64,000 bases of DNA, taken from contig CAWJNP010000083.1 in assembly GCA_963844255.1 (NCBI GenBank), forward strand, positions 24,176 to 88,175, given 5' to 3'. Below are positions 53,529-63,211 of the stretch, piece by piece. The stretch comes from SZAS-79 sp963844255. GTDB lineage: Bacteria; Pseudomonadota; Gammaproteobacteria; Burkholderiales; SG8-39. The position numbers and the translations under genes were made by a program. The notes beneath the pieces are model-generated. The model made no database searches, was not told the DNA's origin, and saw only the letters and a list, made by a program, of their open reading frames with translations. Each line of letters begins with the position of its first letter. Within the stretch, counting starts at the first letter, position 1.

Positions 53529-54420
53529 CGCAGCGCACGCATCGAGCCGCGCGGCGCCAAGCCAAAGCGCGGCCTGTCGGGCCGCAACATCATGCTCTAC
53601 GGCATTCTGATCGTGATCTGCGCTCTATTACATCCTGCCGCTTTGGGTCATGGTGATGACCTCGCTGAAGGGCATGCCGGAAATCCGGCTGGGCAACATC
53701 TTTGCGCCGCCGGTCGAGATCACCTTTGAGCCTTGGGTCAAGGCCTGGTCCGAGGCCTGCACCGGCCTGAACTGCGAAGGGCTTAGCCGCGGGTTCTGGA
53801 ATTCGGTCCGCATCCTGATCCCTTCGGTGATCCTGTCGATCGCGGTGGCAGCGGTGAACGGCTATGCGCTGGTCAACTGGCGCTTCAAGGGGTCGGACGT
53901 GTTCTTTACCATCCTGATCTTCGGCTCGTTCATTCCCTATCAGGTGATGCTGTATCCGATCGTGATCATCCTGCGCGAGATGGGGATTTACGGCACGCTT
54001 GGGGGCCTTGTCCTGGTGCACACGATCTTTGGCATGCCGATCCTGACGCTGCTGTTCCGCAACTACTTCAGCTCGATCCCCGAGGAGTTGTTCAAGGCCG
54101 CGCGGGTCGATGGCGCGGGGTTCTGGGGGATCTATTTCCGGATCATGCTGCCGATGAGCCTGCCGATTTTCGTGGTGGCGATGATCCTGCAGGTCACCGG
54201 CATCTGGAACGACTTCCTGTTCGGCGTGGTCTTCACCAAGCCTGACATCTACCCGATGACGGTGCAGCTGAACAACATCGTCAACTCGGTGCAGGGGGTC
54301 AAGGAATACAACGTCAACATGGCGGCGACCTTGCTGACCGGCCTTGTGCCGCTGTTCATCTACTTCGTCTCTGGCAAACTCTTTGTTCGCGGCATTGCCG
54401 CTGGCGCCGTGAAAGGCTGA
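53521..54420 (+). pseudogene. Sugar ABC transporter permease 2 with two frameshifts
   Basis: MalG/UgpE-like partner of permease 1. It starts at ATG 53521. A missing base at about 53,540 and an extra base at about 53,619 interrupt it. From 53,626 on the frame is intact (YYILPLWVMVMTSLKGMPE). The EAA motif EELFKAARVDGAGFWGIYF couples to the ATPase. About six transmembrane helices. The C-terminus FVRGIAAGAVKG is typical of the family. The ATPase gene follows 3 bp later. Confidence 0.85.
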
Positions 54421-54423
54421 CCC

Positions 54424-55524
54424 ATGACCAACACTAACGTGACCAATTCTATCGAAGTCAAGGACCTGACGCTGAATTTCGGCGCGGTGTCGGTTCTGAA
54501 GAAGATGAACCTTGATGTGGCCGAGGGCGAGTTCATCGTTCTGCTGGGGCCGTCGGGCTGCGGCAAGTCGACGCTTGCTGAACTGTCTGGCGGGGCTGTT
54601 GGACATCACCGATGGGCAGATCTTCATCAAGGGCAAGAACGTGACCTGGGCCGAGCCGTCGCGAGCGCGGCATCGGCATGGTGTTCCAGTCCTATGCGCT
54701 TTACCCGCAGATGACGGTGCGGGGGAACCTGTCCTTCGGGTTGAAGAACGCCAAGATGCCGCAGGACGAGATCGACAAGCGCGTCGCGCGGGCGGCGGAG
54801 ATCTTGCAGATCGAGCCTCTGCTGGACCGCAAACCGGCGGCTTTGTCGGGCGGGCAGCGCCAGCGGGTGGCGATTGGCCGGGCGCTGGTGCGGGATGTGG
54901 ATGTGTTCCTGTTTGACGAACCGCTGTCGAACCTTGACGCCAAGCTGCGCGTCGGAACTGCGGGTCGAAATCAAGCGGCTGCACAGCCGGCTGAACAACA
55001 CCATGGTCTATGTGACGCATGACCAGATCGAGGCCCTGACGCTGGCTGACCGCATCGCCGTGATGCGCGGCGGGATCATTCAGCAATTGGCGGCGCCGCA
55101 GGAGATTTACAACCAGCCTGCCAATCTGTTCGTGGCGGGCTTCATCGGCTCGCCGTCGATGAACTTTCTGCATGGGGCTACGGTCGATGGCGGGCGGGCG
55201 TTTCAGTTTGGCGCGACCAAGATTGACCTGGCGGGCTATGAGGGCGGCGCGATCATGGAGCGGCCCAAGGCGATTCTGGGTCTGCGCCCCGAGCATCTGG
55301 AGATTCAGGATCATGCCGAGCCGGGGCGGACCATTGCCGCGACGGTGGAGCTGGACGAGCCGATGGGGGCGGACAGTCTGGTCTGGCTGCTGGCCGAGGG
55401 CGGCTTGCAGATGTCGGTGCGCGTGCCAGTGGAGCGGCGCATGGCGCGAGGGGCTGCGGTGCATCTGAAGGTGGATATCGCCAAGGCCTCGATTTTTGAC
55501 ACGGAAACCGAACAGCGGATTTGA
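54424..55524 (+). pseudogene. Sugar ABC transporter ATPase (UgpC/MalK-like) with three frameshifts
   Basis: All key motifs are present but in different frames: Walker A GPSGCGKST (frame 1), FQSYALYPQM (Q-loop), LSGGQRQRV and VFLFDEPLSNLD (frame 3), then VTHDQIEALTLADR and the regulatory TOBE region (frame 1). Extra bases are inferred at about 54,575, 54,661 and 54,951; all are +1. Corrected length is about 365 aa, normal for the family. Because no functional motif is lost, these look like sequencing errors. The stop overlaps nothing; the mannosidase begins 0-3 bp later. Confidence 0.88.
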
Positions 55525-57918
55525 ATGATGCTTGATCTGGCAGGGCCATGGACGCTTTCCGAGGAAAGCGGCGCGTTTTCTGTTGCCCTGACCCTGCCGG
55601 GCGACGGGATTTCGGCGCTGCACGCGGCGGGCGCGATCGCCGATCCCTATTGGGGGCGCAACGAATACGACCTGCGCTGGATCGTGGCGCGGGACTGGCG
55701 GGCGACGCGGCGATTTGTGGTCGAGCGGGTCGATCTGGTGCTGGTGGTGTCGATGCTGGACACGGTGGCGGAGATCTTGGTCAACGGCCAGTTGGTGCAT
55801 GCCCAGGACAATATGTTCCGCAGCCACCGCGATTGATCTGTCGGGGGTGTTGCAGCTGGGCGAGAACGAGATCGAGATCCTGTTCTTGTCCTCGTCGCAA
55901 GAGGCCGAGCGGCGGGCAAGGCGCAGCGCTATGTCGGTGCCCTATTCCAAGAACTGCCCGATCCCGCATGGCAATCTGCTGCGCAAACCCGCCTGCGATT
56001 TGGCTGGGACTGGAACATCGCGCTGGGCTGTTTCGGGCTTTACGGCGAGATCCGGCTGGAGCCTGTGGTGGCGGCACGGATTGCCGACGTCGTCGTGGCG
56101 CAGCATCACACGGCGGGCGCGGTGCGGGTCGTGGTGCGGGCCGAGGTTGAGGGCGAGGCGGAGGGCGCGGCGGTGCGTGTCGCGCTCTGCGGTATTGAGG
56201 CAACGGCGCAAGTGCGGCGCGGGGTGGCCGAGGCGGAGCTGGTGATTGCAGCGCCCGCGCTGTGGTGGCCGGTGGGGCAGGGTGCGCAGGTCTTGCACGC
56301 GCTGACGGTCACGATGGCCGATCAGGTCGTGACGCGGCGGATCGGCTTGCGCGCGGCGGAGCTGGTGACCGAGAAGGACGCGGCGGGGCTGGGCTTCAAG
56401 TTCCGCATCAATGGGCGGGATGTCTTTGCCAAGGGGGCGAACTGGATTCCCGCGGATGCCTTGGCTGGGCGGATCACGATCGAGGCCACGCGCGATCTGC
56501 TGCAATCGGCGGTCGATGCCAATATGAACATGATCCGCATCTGGGGCGGCGGGCGGTACGAGCCGGAGTGGTTCTACGACCTCTGCGACGAGTTGGGCTT
56601 GATGATCTGGCATGATTTCATGTTTGCCTGCCATATCTACCCCTCGGATCAGGCGTTTCTGGACGATGTGGCGCTGGAAGTGGCCGAGCAGGCCAAGCGG
56701 CTGAACACCCATGCGAGCATCGTTTTGTGGTGCGGCGACAATGAGTTGATCGGGGCGCTGACCTGGTTTCCCGAGACGCGGGCCAACCGCGACCTGTATC
56801 TGGTGGGCTATGACCGGCTGAACCGGGTGATCGAGCAGGCCCTGAAGGCTTCGGTGCCGGAGGCGGTTTGGTGGCCTTCGAGCCCGAGCCCGGGGCCAAT
56901 GGATTTTGGCGATACCTGGCATGACGACAGCAAGGGCGACATGCACTTTTGGTCGGTCTGGCACGAGGGGCGGGATTTTGACCATTACCGCGATGTAAGC
57001 CCACGTTTTTGCTCGGAGTTCGGTTTTCAGAGCTATCCAAGCCTGGAGGTGATCCGGCAGTTTGCCGATCCGGCGGACTTCAACATCGCCGCCCCGGTGA
57101 TGGAGAGCCATCAGAAGAACGCCGGTGGCAATGCCCGGATCGCCGAGACCATGTTCCGCTATTTCCGCTTTCCGGTGGATTTCGAGAACTTCGTTTACCT
57201 GAGCCAAGTGCAGCAAGGGCTGGCGATCAAGACCGCTGTCACGCATTGGCGCAGCCTGAAACCGCATTGCATGGGCACGCTGATCTGGCAGTTGAATGAC
57301 ACCTGGCCGGTCTGTTCCTGGTCGAGCCTGGATTACGGCGGCGGCTGGAAGCTGTTGCATCATATGGCGAAGGCATTTTATGCGCCGGTGTTTGTGTCTG
57401 CCGTGCCGGTGGCGGGGGGGATCGAGTTACGCGCGGTCAATGATGCCGCTGCGCTGGAGCTGACGGTGGTTGCGGCGGCGGTGGCGATGGATGGCTCGAC
57501 GCGGCCTTTGGGGCGGGCGACGGTCACGGTTGCAGGCGAGGCGGTGCTGGCGCTGACGGTGGCTGAGGGCGATCTGGGCCCGCAGGAGATGCTGGCCTAT
57601 TTCTGGGCGGAAGGCGCGCGGCGCCTTGGCGGCGATGTCTTTGCGCCCAAGCCCTACAAGGCCTATGACCTGCTGCCTGCGAACTTGAAGCAAGATGTCA
57701 AGAAGGTCGGCCAAGGTTATGACATCACGCTGACTTCCCAAGCGCTGGCCCTGTTTGTTTCGCTGGAGGCGGACCAGCCAGGGCGGTTTTCGCACAATGC
57801 CATGAGCCTGTTTCCCGGCCATGCCGCGACGGTCAGCTTCACCCCTGCCAAGCCGGGGCCAGAGCCAGAATTCACCATCCGAGATCTACATTCCGCGACC
57901 TATGGTCGTATCGCCTGA
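55525..57918 (+). pseudogene. GH2 beta-mannosidase with two frameshifts
   Basis: Hydrolyses terminal beta-mannosides from imported manno-oligosaccharides (no signal peptide, so cytoplasmic). Corrected length is about 797 aa. Frameshifts: an extra base at about 55,831 (in CACCGCGATTGA) and a missing T at about 55,999 (before GGCTGGGACTGG). The substrate-binding RIWGGGRYEPEWFYDLCDE, the acid/base Glu in LWCGDNELIG and the nucleophile Glu in FCSEFGFQSYPS are all present in the intact 3' part. Two tandem ATGs (55525, 55528) are possible starts. Confidence 0.88.
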
Positions 57919-57928
57919 GGAGGCCCAC

Positions 57929-58678
57929 ATGTTCAGCTATCAACTCTATTCATCGCGTAACTTTCCGCCACTCGCCAAGACTTTGGCGATGGTGGCGGAT
58001 GCCGGCTATAGCTCGGTCGAGGGCTTTGGCGGGCTTTATGCCGATCAGGCCGGGCTGTCTGATCTGACGGCGGGGCTGAAGGCCACGGGGCTGAAGATGC
58101 GTTCGGGGCATTTCGGGTTGGCGCAGGTCGAGGAGACGCCGGGTTGGGCGCTGGAGGTGGCCAGGACATTGGGCATGGAGCAGGTGATTGTGCCCTGGAT
58201 CCATCCCGACGAGCGGCCCACCACCGGCAAAGGCTGGCATGATCTGGGGGCGCGGCTGCAAAAGGCGGGACAACCGATCCGCGATGCCGGGCTGAAGTTC
58301 GGCTGGCACAACCATGACTTTGAATTCATCAAGACCGCCGATGGCGCGCTGCCGATGACGGCGCTGTTCGAGGGCGGGCCGGAACTGGGCTGGGAAATGG
58401 ACGTGGCCTGGGTGGTGCGTGGTGGGGTGGACCCCTTGCTCTGGATCGAAGAGCACAAGCACCGGATCATTGCCGCCCATGTCAAGGACATCGCGCCTGC
58501 GGGCGAGAATCTGGACGAGGGCGGCTGGGCCGATGTTGGCTATGGCGTGGTCAACTGGGGCGTGCTGTTGCCCGCGCTGCGCAAGATTGGCGTGACGAAT
58601 TTCGTCATGGAGCATGACAACCCCGCCGACGACCAGCGCTTTGCCGTGCGCGCGCTGGCCAAGGCTTTGGAATTGTAA
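57929..58678 (+). CDS. Sugar phosphate isomerase/epimerase family protein
   Basis: TIM-barrel (AP-endonuclease-2-like) protein, 249 aa. The ATG at 57929 has a TGAGGAGG site. Metal ligands are visible in FGWHNHDFEF, LGWEMDVAWV, HVKDIAPAG and NFVMEHDNP. It resembles the isomerases that pair with Gfo/Idh/MocA dehydrogenases in sugar or inositol breakdown, and such a dehydrogenase follows 6 bp later. The exact sugar is unknown; the context suggests mannosides or hemicellulose products. No frameshift. Confidence 0.88.
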   Translation: MFSYQLYSSRNFPPLAKTLAMVADAGYSSVEGFGGLYADQAGLSDLTAGLKATGLKMRSGHFGLAQVEETPGWALEVARTLGMEQVIVPWIHPDERPTTGKGWHDLGARLQKAGQPIRDAGLKFGWHNHDFEFIKTADGALPMTALFEGGPELGWEMDVAWVVRGGVDPLLWIEEHKHRIIAAHVKDIAPAGENLDEGGWADVGYGVVNWGVLLPALRKIGVTNFVMEHDNPADDQRFAVRALAKALEL

Positions 58679-58684
58679 GGATAT

Positions 58685-59821
58685 ATGATGGCTGATCTCG
58701 GCATTGGAATTATTGGCTGCGGCAATATCTCGACCTCTTATCTGCGGCTGGCGCCGCTGTTCAAGGGGCTGGAGGTGCGCTCGGTTGCCGATGTGAATAT
58801 GGACGTGGCAAAGGCGCGGGCGGCGGAGTTTGGCGTCGCGGCGCAATCGGTCGAGGATCTGCTGGGCAATCCAGAGATTGACGTGGTGATCAACCTGACG
58901 ATCCCCGAGGCGCATTACCGGGTGACGCGGGCGATCCTGGAGGCGGGCAAGCATGCCTATTCCGAAAAGCCCCTGGTCCTGACGCTGGACGAGGGCAAAG
59001 CGCTGCGCGATCTGGCGGCCAGCAAGGGCCTGGCGGTCGGCTGTGCGCCCGATACCTTCCTGGGCGGCACGCATCAGCAGGCGCGCGCCTTGATCGACGA
59101 GGGCAAGCTGGGGCTGATCACCACGGGCAATGCCGCGATTCAGGGGCATGGGCCGGAATCCTGGCATCCCAATCCGGGGTTCTTTTATCTGCCCGGCGCG
59201 GGGCCGATCATGGATATGGGGCCCTATTACATCGCCAGCCTGATCAACCTTTTGGGGCCGGTGAAACGGGTAGGCGCGCTGACGAGCGCTGCGACGCCGA
59301 CGCGGGTGATCGGCTCGGGGGTCGATGCGGGCAAGGAAATCGAGGTCAAGACGCCCTCGAACATTCAGGCTTTGCTGGAGTTTCAGTCCGGAGCGACGAT
59401 TGCCTTTTCGGCGAGCTGGGATGTCTGGCACCACAAGCGCAATCACTTCGAGCTTTATGGCACCGAAGGTACGCTTTATGTGCCGGACCCCAACTTTTTT
59501 GGCGGGCCTTTGGAGATGGCCGGGCGCGATGGCGTGTTGCATCAGGTAGCCCCCTGGGATCATCCCTTTGGCGTGGTGAACCAGAAGGGGCATCGCGGCG
59601 AAGATCAGGCGAATTACCGCACGGCGGGCATGGCCGATATGGTGATGGCGGTGACCGAGGGCCGCGATGCGCGCTGTTCGCTGGAGCGCACGCTGCATGG
59701 CGTCGATGTGATGACGGCTTGCCTGACCTCGGGGGAAACGGGTCAGTTCGTGACCCTGACCACCAGTTGCACGCGGCCCGAGCCTTTGGGGCCGGAGGCG
59801 GCGCGGGCCTTGCTTAAATAG
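58685..59821 (+). CDS. Gfo/Idh/MocA-family oxidoreductase
   Basis: NAD(P)-dependent sugar dehydrogenase, 378 aa; tandem ATGs at 58685 and 58688 behind AAGGATAT. Rossmann motif GIIGCGNISTSYLRL; the catalytic EKP motif is in YSEKPLVLTLDEG. Active-site His/Asp region near GPYYIASLINLLGPVK. It likely oxidises the hydroxyl of a sugar released by the hydrolases. The frame is intact, unlike the transporter genes upstream. Confidence 0.9.
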   Translation: MMADLGIGIIGCGNISTSYLRLAPLFKGLEVRSVADVNMDVAKARAAEFGVAAQSVEDLLGNPEIDVVINLTIPEAHYRVTRAILEAGKHAYSEKPLVLTLDEGKALRDLAASKGLAVGCAPDTFLGGTHQQARALIDEGKLGLITTGNAAIQGHGPESWHPNPGFFYLPGAGPIMDMGPYYIASLINLLGPVKRVGALTSAATPTRVIGSGVDAGKEIEVKTPSNIQALLEFQSGATIAFSASWDVWHHKRNHFELYGTEGTLYVPDPNFFGGPLEMAGRDGVLHQVAPWDHPFGVVNQKGHRGEDQANYRTAGMADMVMAVTEGRDARCSLERTLHGVDVMTACLTSGETGQFVTLTTSCTRPEPLGPEAARALLK

Positions 59822-59831
59822 GGCTGGCGAC

Positions 59832-59877
59832 CGGGGGTTTCACACCCCCGGGCTGCAAATCCAGGGATTTGCAGCCT
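59832..59877. repeat. Paired intergenic palindromes (Rhodobacteraceae style)
   Basis: Two hairpins fill the 89-bp gap: CCGGGGGT / ACCCCCGG around a TTCAC loop, then GGCTGCAAATC / GATTTGCAGCC around CAGG (11-bp perfect stem). They are followed by CTCCCCCGTGGGATAC. This combination of G/C palindromes and a CCCCGTGG-ATA tract before a gene is familiar from Rhodobacteraceae genomes and supports the assignment of this part. It may attenuate transcription into the GH43 gene. Confidence 0.6.
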
Positions 59878-59910
59878 CCCCCGTGGGATACTTATACAGA
59901 GAGGATGACC

Positions 59911-61502
59911 ATGATCGTTAATCCGGTGCTGCGGGGGTTTCATGCGGACCCTTCGATCTGTCGGGTGGGCGGGGTGTATTACATCGCGGTTTCAACCTTT
60001 GAATGGTATCCGGGGGTGCAGATCTACCGCTCGGAGGATCTGGCGAATTGGAGGCTTGCCGGGCGGCCGTTGCGGCGGGCCTCGCAGCTGGATATGCGGG
60101 GAAATCCCGATAGTTGCGGGGTTTGGGCACCTTGTTTGTCTTATGCCGATGGGCGGTTCTGGCTGGTTTATACCGATGTGAAACGGCTGTCGGGCGCCTT
60201 CAAGGATGCGCATAATTACATTGTGACCTGCGAGACGGTCGAGGGCGAATGGTCGGAGCCGGTTTACGTCAATTCCAGTGGTTTTGATCCGTCGCTGTTT
60301 CATGATGACGACGGGCGCAAATGGTTCTTGAACATGCGCTGGAACCATCGCGATGCGGGGACGGGGATCAATCCGGCCAATGACCGCTTTGATGGCATCG
60401 AGGTGCAGGAGTGGCATCCTGCGCGAGGTTTGGTGGGTGAGGTCCACACGATTTACGGCGGCACGGCGCTGGGGCTGACCGAAGCGCCGCATCTGTTCAA
60501 ACGCAACGGCTGGTACTATCTGACCACCGCCGAGGGCGGCACCGGCTATGATCATGCGGTGACTTTGGCGCGGTCGCGGGCGTTGCTGGGGCCCTATGAG
60601 ACGCATCCGGACAGCCACGTGATGACGGCGCGCTTTGCGCCCGAGCATGGCTTGCAGCGGGTCGGGCATGGCCAATATGTCGAGGCCGAGGATGGCACGG
60701 GCTGGCACAGTTTTCTGTGTGGGCGGCCTGTGGCGGGGCCGCGGGGGCGGTTTTGTGCGACGGGGCGCGAGACCGGTCTGGCGCGGGTGATCTGGCGCGA
60801 CGATTGGATGTATCTGGAGGGCGGCGGCTATCTGCCGCCTGTCGAGGCGGCGGGCGCGCAGCGGGTGGTCGCTGCGGCTGTGGAACATGATTTTACGGGC
60901 GCGCAGTTGCCCGAGGAGTTTCAGTGGCTGCGCACGCCCTATCCTGAGCGGATTTTCCAGATGACCGGGCAGGGCTTGCGGCTGATCGGACGCGAAAGCC
61001 TGGGGTCGTGGTTCGAACAGGCCTTGGTGGCGCGGCGGCAAGAGGAGCAGCAGTATGTTGCCGGCTGCACCCTGATCGCCGATCCGCCGAACTGGCAGCG
61101 GGCGGCGGGGCTTGGTGACCTATTACAACCGGCACAAGTTTCATGCAGCACTGGTGACGCATGAGCCGGGGCTGGGGCGTTGTGCGCGGGTGATCTCTTG
61201 TGCGGGGGATGTCAGCGAGGCCTTGGTGCTGACGCCGCCCATGCGCTTTGCCGCAGGGGGCGGTTTCGCTGCGTGTCGAGGTGTCGGGGGCGCGGCAGCA
61301 GTTTTATTGGCACTGTGGCGGGGCGGCGGGGCCTTTGGGGCCGGAGCTCGATGCCTCGGTGATCTCGGACGAGGGCGGGGTGGGCGAACATGGCTCTTTC
61401 ACCGGGGCTTTTGTCGGCATGGTGGCTTATGATCTGACCGGCCAGGGCTGGAGTGCGGATTTCACGCGGTTTTCCTATCAAAACGCGGGCGAGGCAGGAT
61501 AG
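59911..61502 (+). pseudogene. GH43 beta-xylosidase/arabinofuranosidase with two frameshifts
   Basis: Five-bladed propeller glycosidase with a C-terminal beta-sandwich (XynB2-like), about 530 aa when corrected. The ATG at 59911 follows GAGAGG. Catalytic base Asp in GFHADPSI; the pKa-modulating Asp in SGFDPSLFHDDDG; general acid Glu in LTEAPHLFKR. Frameshifts lie at about 61,108 (extra T in GGGCTTGGTGACC) and 61,258 (extra G in GGGGG); both affect only the C-terminal domain. No signal peptide, so it acts on imported oligosaccharides. Confidence 0.88.
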
Positions 61503-61560
61503 GCTTGCATGAAGGGGGCGGCTTGGCATAGTTGAGCCGCGACCTAGGGGGCCAGCCTGC

Positions 61561-62220
61561 ATGAGTGACGACAGCCGCAAGATACCGACGCATGAGCTGA
61601 CCTATGCCCAGCTGCGCGACATGATCCTTTTCGGGGAACTGGCGCCGGGTCAGCCGGTGACGATTCAGGGGCTGACGGCGGATCTGGGCGCGGGGATGAC
61701 TCCGGTGCGCGAGGCGATCCGGCGGCTGGCGGCGGAGGGCGCGCTGTTGCCGCAGGGCAACCGGCGGGTGACGGTGCCGAGGTTGAGTGCGGCGGATCTG
61801 GAGCAGGTGGCTTTCGCGCGCCTGACGCTGGAGCCGCGACTGGCCGAGTTGGCGGCGGCCGTGGCCACGCCTGCGCTGATTGCGCGGCTGGGCGAAATGG
61901 ACGCGCGGGTTGACGTGGCGATCCGCGGCGATGATCTGCATGAATATCTGGAAAGCAACCACGCCTTTCACTTTGCCTTGTACGAGGCGGCGGGCGCGGG
62001 GGTCTTGCTGGATATGGCGCGTTCGCTGTGGTTGCGCTTTGGGCCAAGCCTGCGGGTGGTGATGGCGCAGGCCGGCAAAGCGGATTTGCCGGATGCGCAT
62101 AAGGAGGCTCTTGCGGCCTTGCGGGCGGGGGATGCGGCAGGCGTGGCGGCCGCGATGCACCGTGATATTGCGCAAGGTGTCGAGCAAGTGCGGGCGGCCT
62201 TGGCGCGGGGCGAGGTTTAG
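61561..62220 (+). CDS. GntR-family (FadR/FCD) transcriptional regulator
   Basis: 219 aa. The N-terminal winged helix carries MTPVREAIRRLAAEGAL, the GntR recognition helix. A C-terminal all-helical FCD ligand domain follows, with metal-type His in SNHAFHFALYEAA and MHRDIAQGV. It sits at the end of the sugar operon on the same strand and is probably its local regulator, sensing a pathway metabolite. A stem (CCCCAG/CTGGGG, 62,268-62,291) after its stop may terminate the message. Confidence 0.9.
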   Translation: MSDDSRKIPTHELTYAQLRDMILFGELAPGQPVTIQGLTADLGAGMTPVREAIRRLAAEGALLPQGNRRVTVPRLSAADLEQVAFARLTLEPRLAELAAAVATPALIARLGEMDARVDVAIRGDDLHEYLESNHAFHFALYEAAGAGVLLDMARSLWLRFGPSLRVVMAQAGKADLPDAHKEALAALRAGDAAGVAAAMHRDIAQGVEQVRAALARGEV

Positions 62221-62287
62221 GGCGAGAGGCGCGGCAGCAGGCAGCAATCGCCGTGGGCACGTCCCCCAGACTCTGAAGATCAAGCCT

Positions 62288-62714
62288 GGGGAGCGTCCTT
62301 GCTGCTCATTGTAGGGAAGCAAATTGCTTCGCCAGCCATCTGCCAGCTGCCATTTGCCGCTGCACGTACTGACGGTGGACTTCGGGTGAACGTGGCAATT
62401 TCCGACGGTGACGCCGGGTGTTGCAGAACCAGCAAGCGGCGACAATGTTGCCGGCAGTGTCTTTGCCACCTTCAGACCGCGGATGCAGATGCTCGGCCGT
62501 ACACTGCAGAGCCTTTGGTGCGACCTTTCTAAGTAGTTGCTTCGCAATAATTTTCTCTGTGGCCTGATCCCACATCGGCAGCGCGCAGTAAAAACAATGC
62601 CCGCCTTGTTCGTTCATCTTCTGCTTACGAATCGACTTAAGTGTGCCCATTGCACATGTCCCTTTGTTCAACTTCATGAGAAGCGAATGCGCGACGTCCA
62701 TAAGGACGCTCCCC
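62288..62714. repeat. 13-bp perfect inverted repeats flanking the HNH gene
   Basis: GGGGAGCGTCCTT at 62288-62300 and its exact complement AAGGACGCTCCCC at 62702-62714, 401 bases apart, with the HNH gene between them. The DNA between and to the right is clearly less GC-rich than the surrounding operon. This may mark the ends of a small mobile or integrated unit. No flanking target duplication was recognised. Confidence 0.5.
62306..62650 (-). CDS. HNH endonuclease family protein
   Basis: 114 aa from the ATG at 62650, which has AAGGGA about 9 bases upstream; longer starts back to 62791 exist but would run through the inverted repeat. Zinc-binding CFYC near residue 19 and CWFCNTRRH near residue 70. 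The nuclease core is TAEHLHPRSEGGKDTAGNIVAA (Glu-His replacing the usual His-His). Typical of stand-alone HNH nucleases from mobile elements, introns or phage. Base composition differs from the neighbouring operon, suggesting transfer. Confidence 0.8.
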   Translation of the reverse strand: MGTLKSIRKQKMNEQGGHCFYCALPMWDQATEKIIAKQLLRKVAPKALQCTAEHLHPRSEGGKDTAGNIVAACWFCNTRRHRRKLPRSPEVHRQYVQRQMAAGRWLAKQFASLQ

Positions 62715-62793
62715 GGCAGGAAGCTATTGCTCGCGCGAGACCCGATTTTTCGTGGTTCCGCAATCCGGGTATCGAAACCTGAGGCATCCACCT

Positions 62794-63192
62794 TCAGATC
62801 TGTTCAGCCACTGGCTTGATCAAGACGCTGTAGCTCGTCTTCGATTTCTTAAGAATGGCGAGCGACCGCTTTGGCGTCAAGGCCTGCGTGCAATTCGCCC
62901 AAAAAAGACGAGCAGATGCGGCGATGCGTCGAAGATCAGATATGCCCCTGATGGCGCCCTTCATGTGTGGATCGGGGAACTCACAAAGGTAAACATGAGA
63001 ATGCTGGGCATCGAGAGGTGGGAATGGCGTGCTCGGGCCAGCGGTGTACAGCGCCCGGATTGGCCACTTTCGCAGATTGGTGGCCAAGCGAGAATTGATC
63101 GCTCCAAAAATTTGATCAAATTCCTTGAACCCTTGCCGGATAGGCCCTATCCTTGGGCAAAGGCCGCCGGATTCGGCGCGGCTATTCGCCAA
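62794..63192 (-). CDS. Hypothetical protein upstream of the HNH gene (uncertain)
   Basis: An open frame of up to 132 codons on the minus strand ends 144 bases before the HNH start. The C-terminal part (VYLCEFPDPHMKGAIRG, then a basic Lys/Arg-rich tail) looks protein-like, but no family was recognised. An overlapping plus-strand frame (62752-63360) exists and neither is supported by homology. If neither is real, 62651-63211 is a 560-bp stretch without a recognisable gene, lower in GC than both flanks. Confidence 0.3.
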   Translation of the reverse strand: MANSRAESGGLCPRIGPIRQGFKEFDQIFGAINSRLATNLRKWPIRALYTAGPSTPFPPLDAQHSHVYLCEFPDPHMKGAIRGISDLRRIAASARLFWANCTQALTPKRSLAILKKSKTSYSVLIKPVAEQI

Positions 63193-63211
63193 TTTCCACG
63201 AGGATCAGCAG

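Noticed and set aside
53590..55827. A 745-codon minus-strand frame
   Set aside because: His/Arg/Gln-rich and antisense to the permease, ATPase and mannosidase genes; no recognisable domain.
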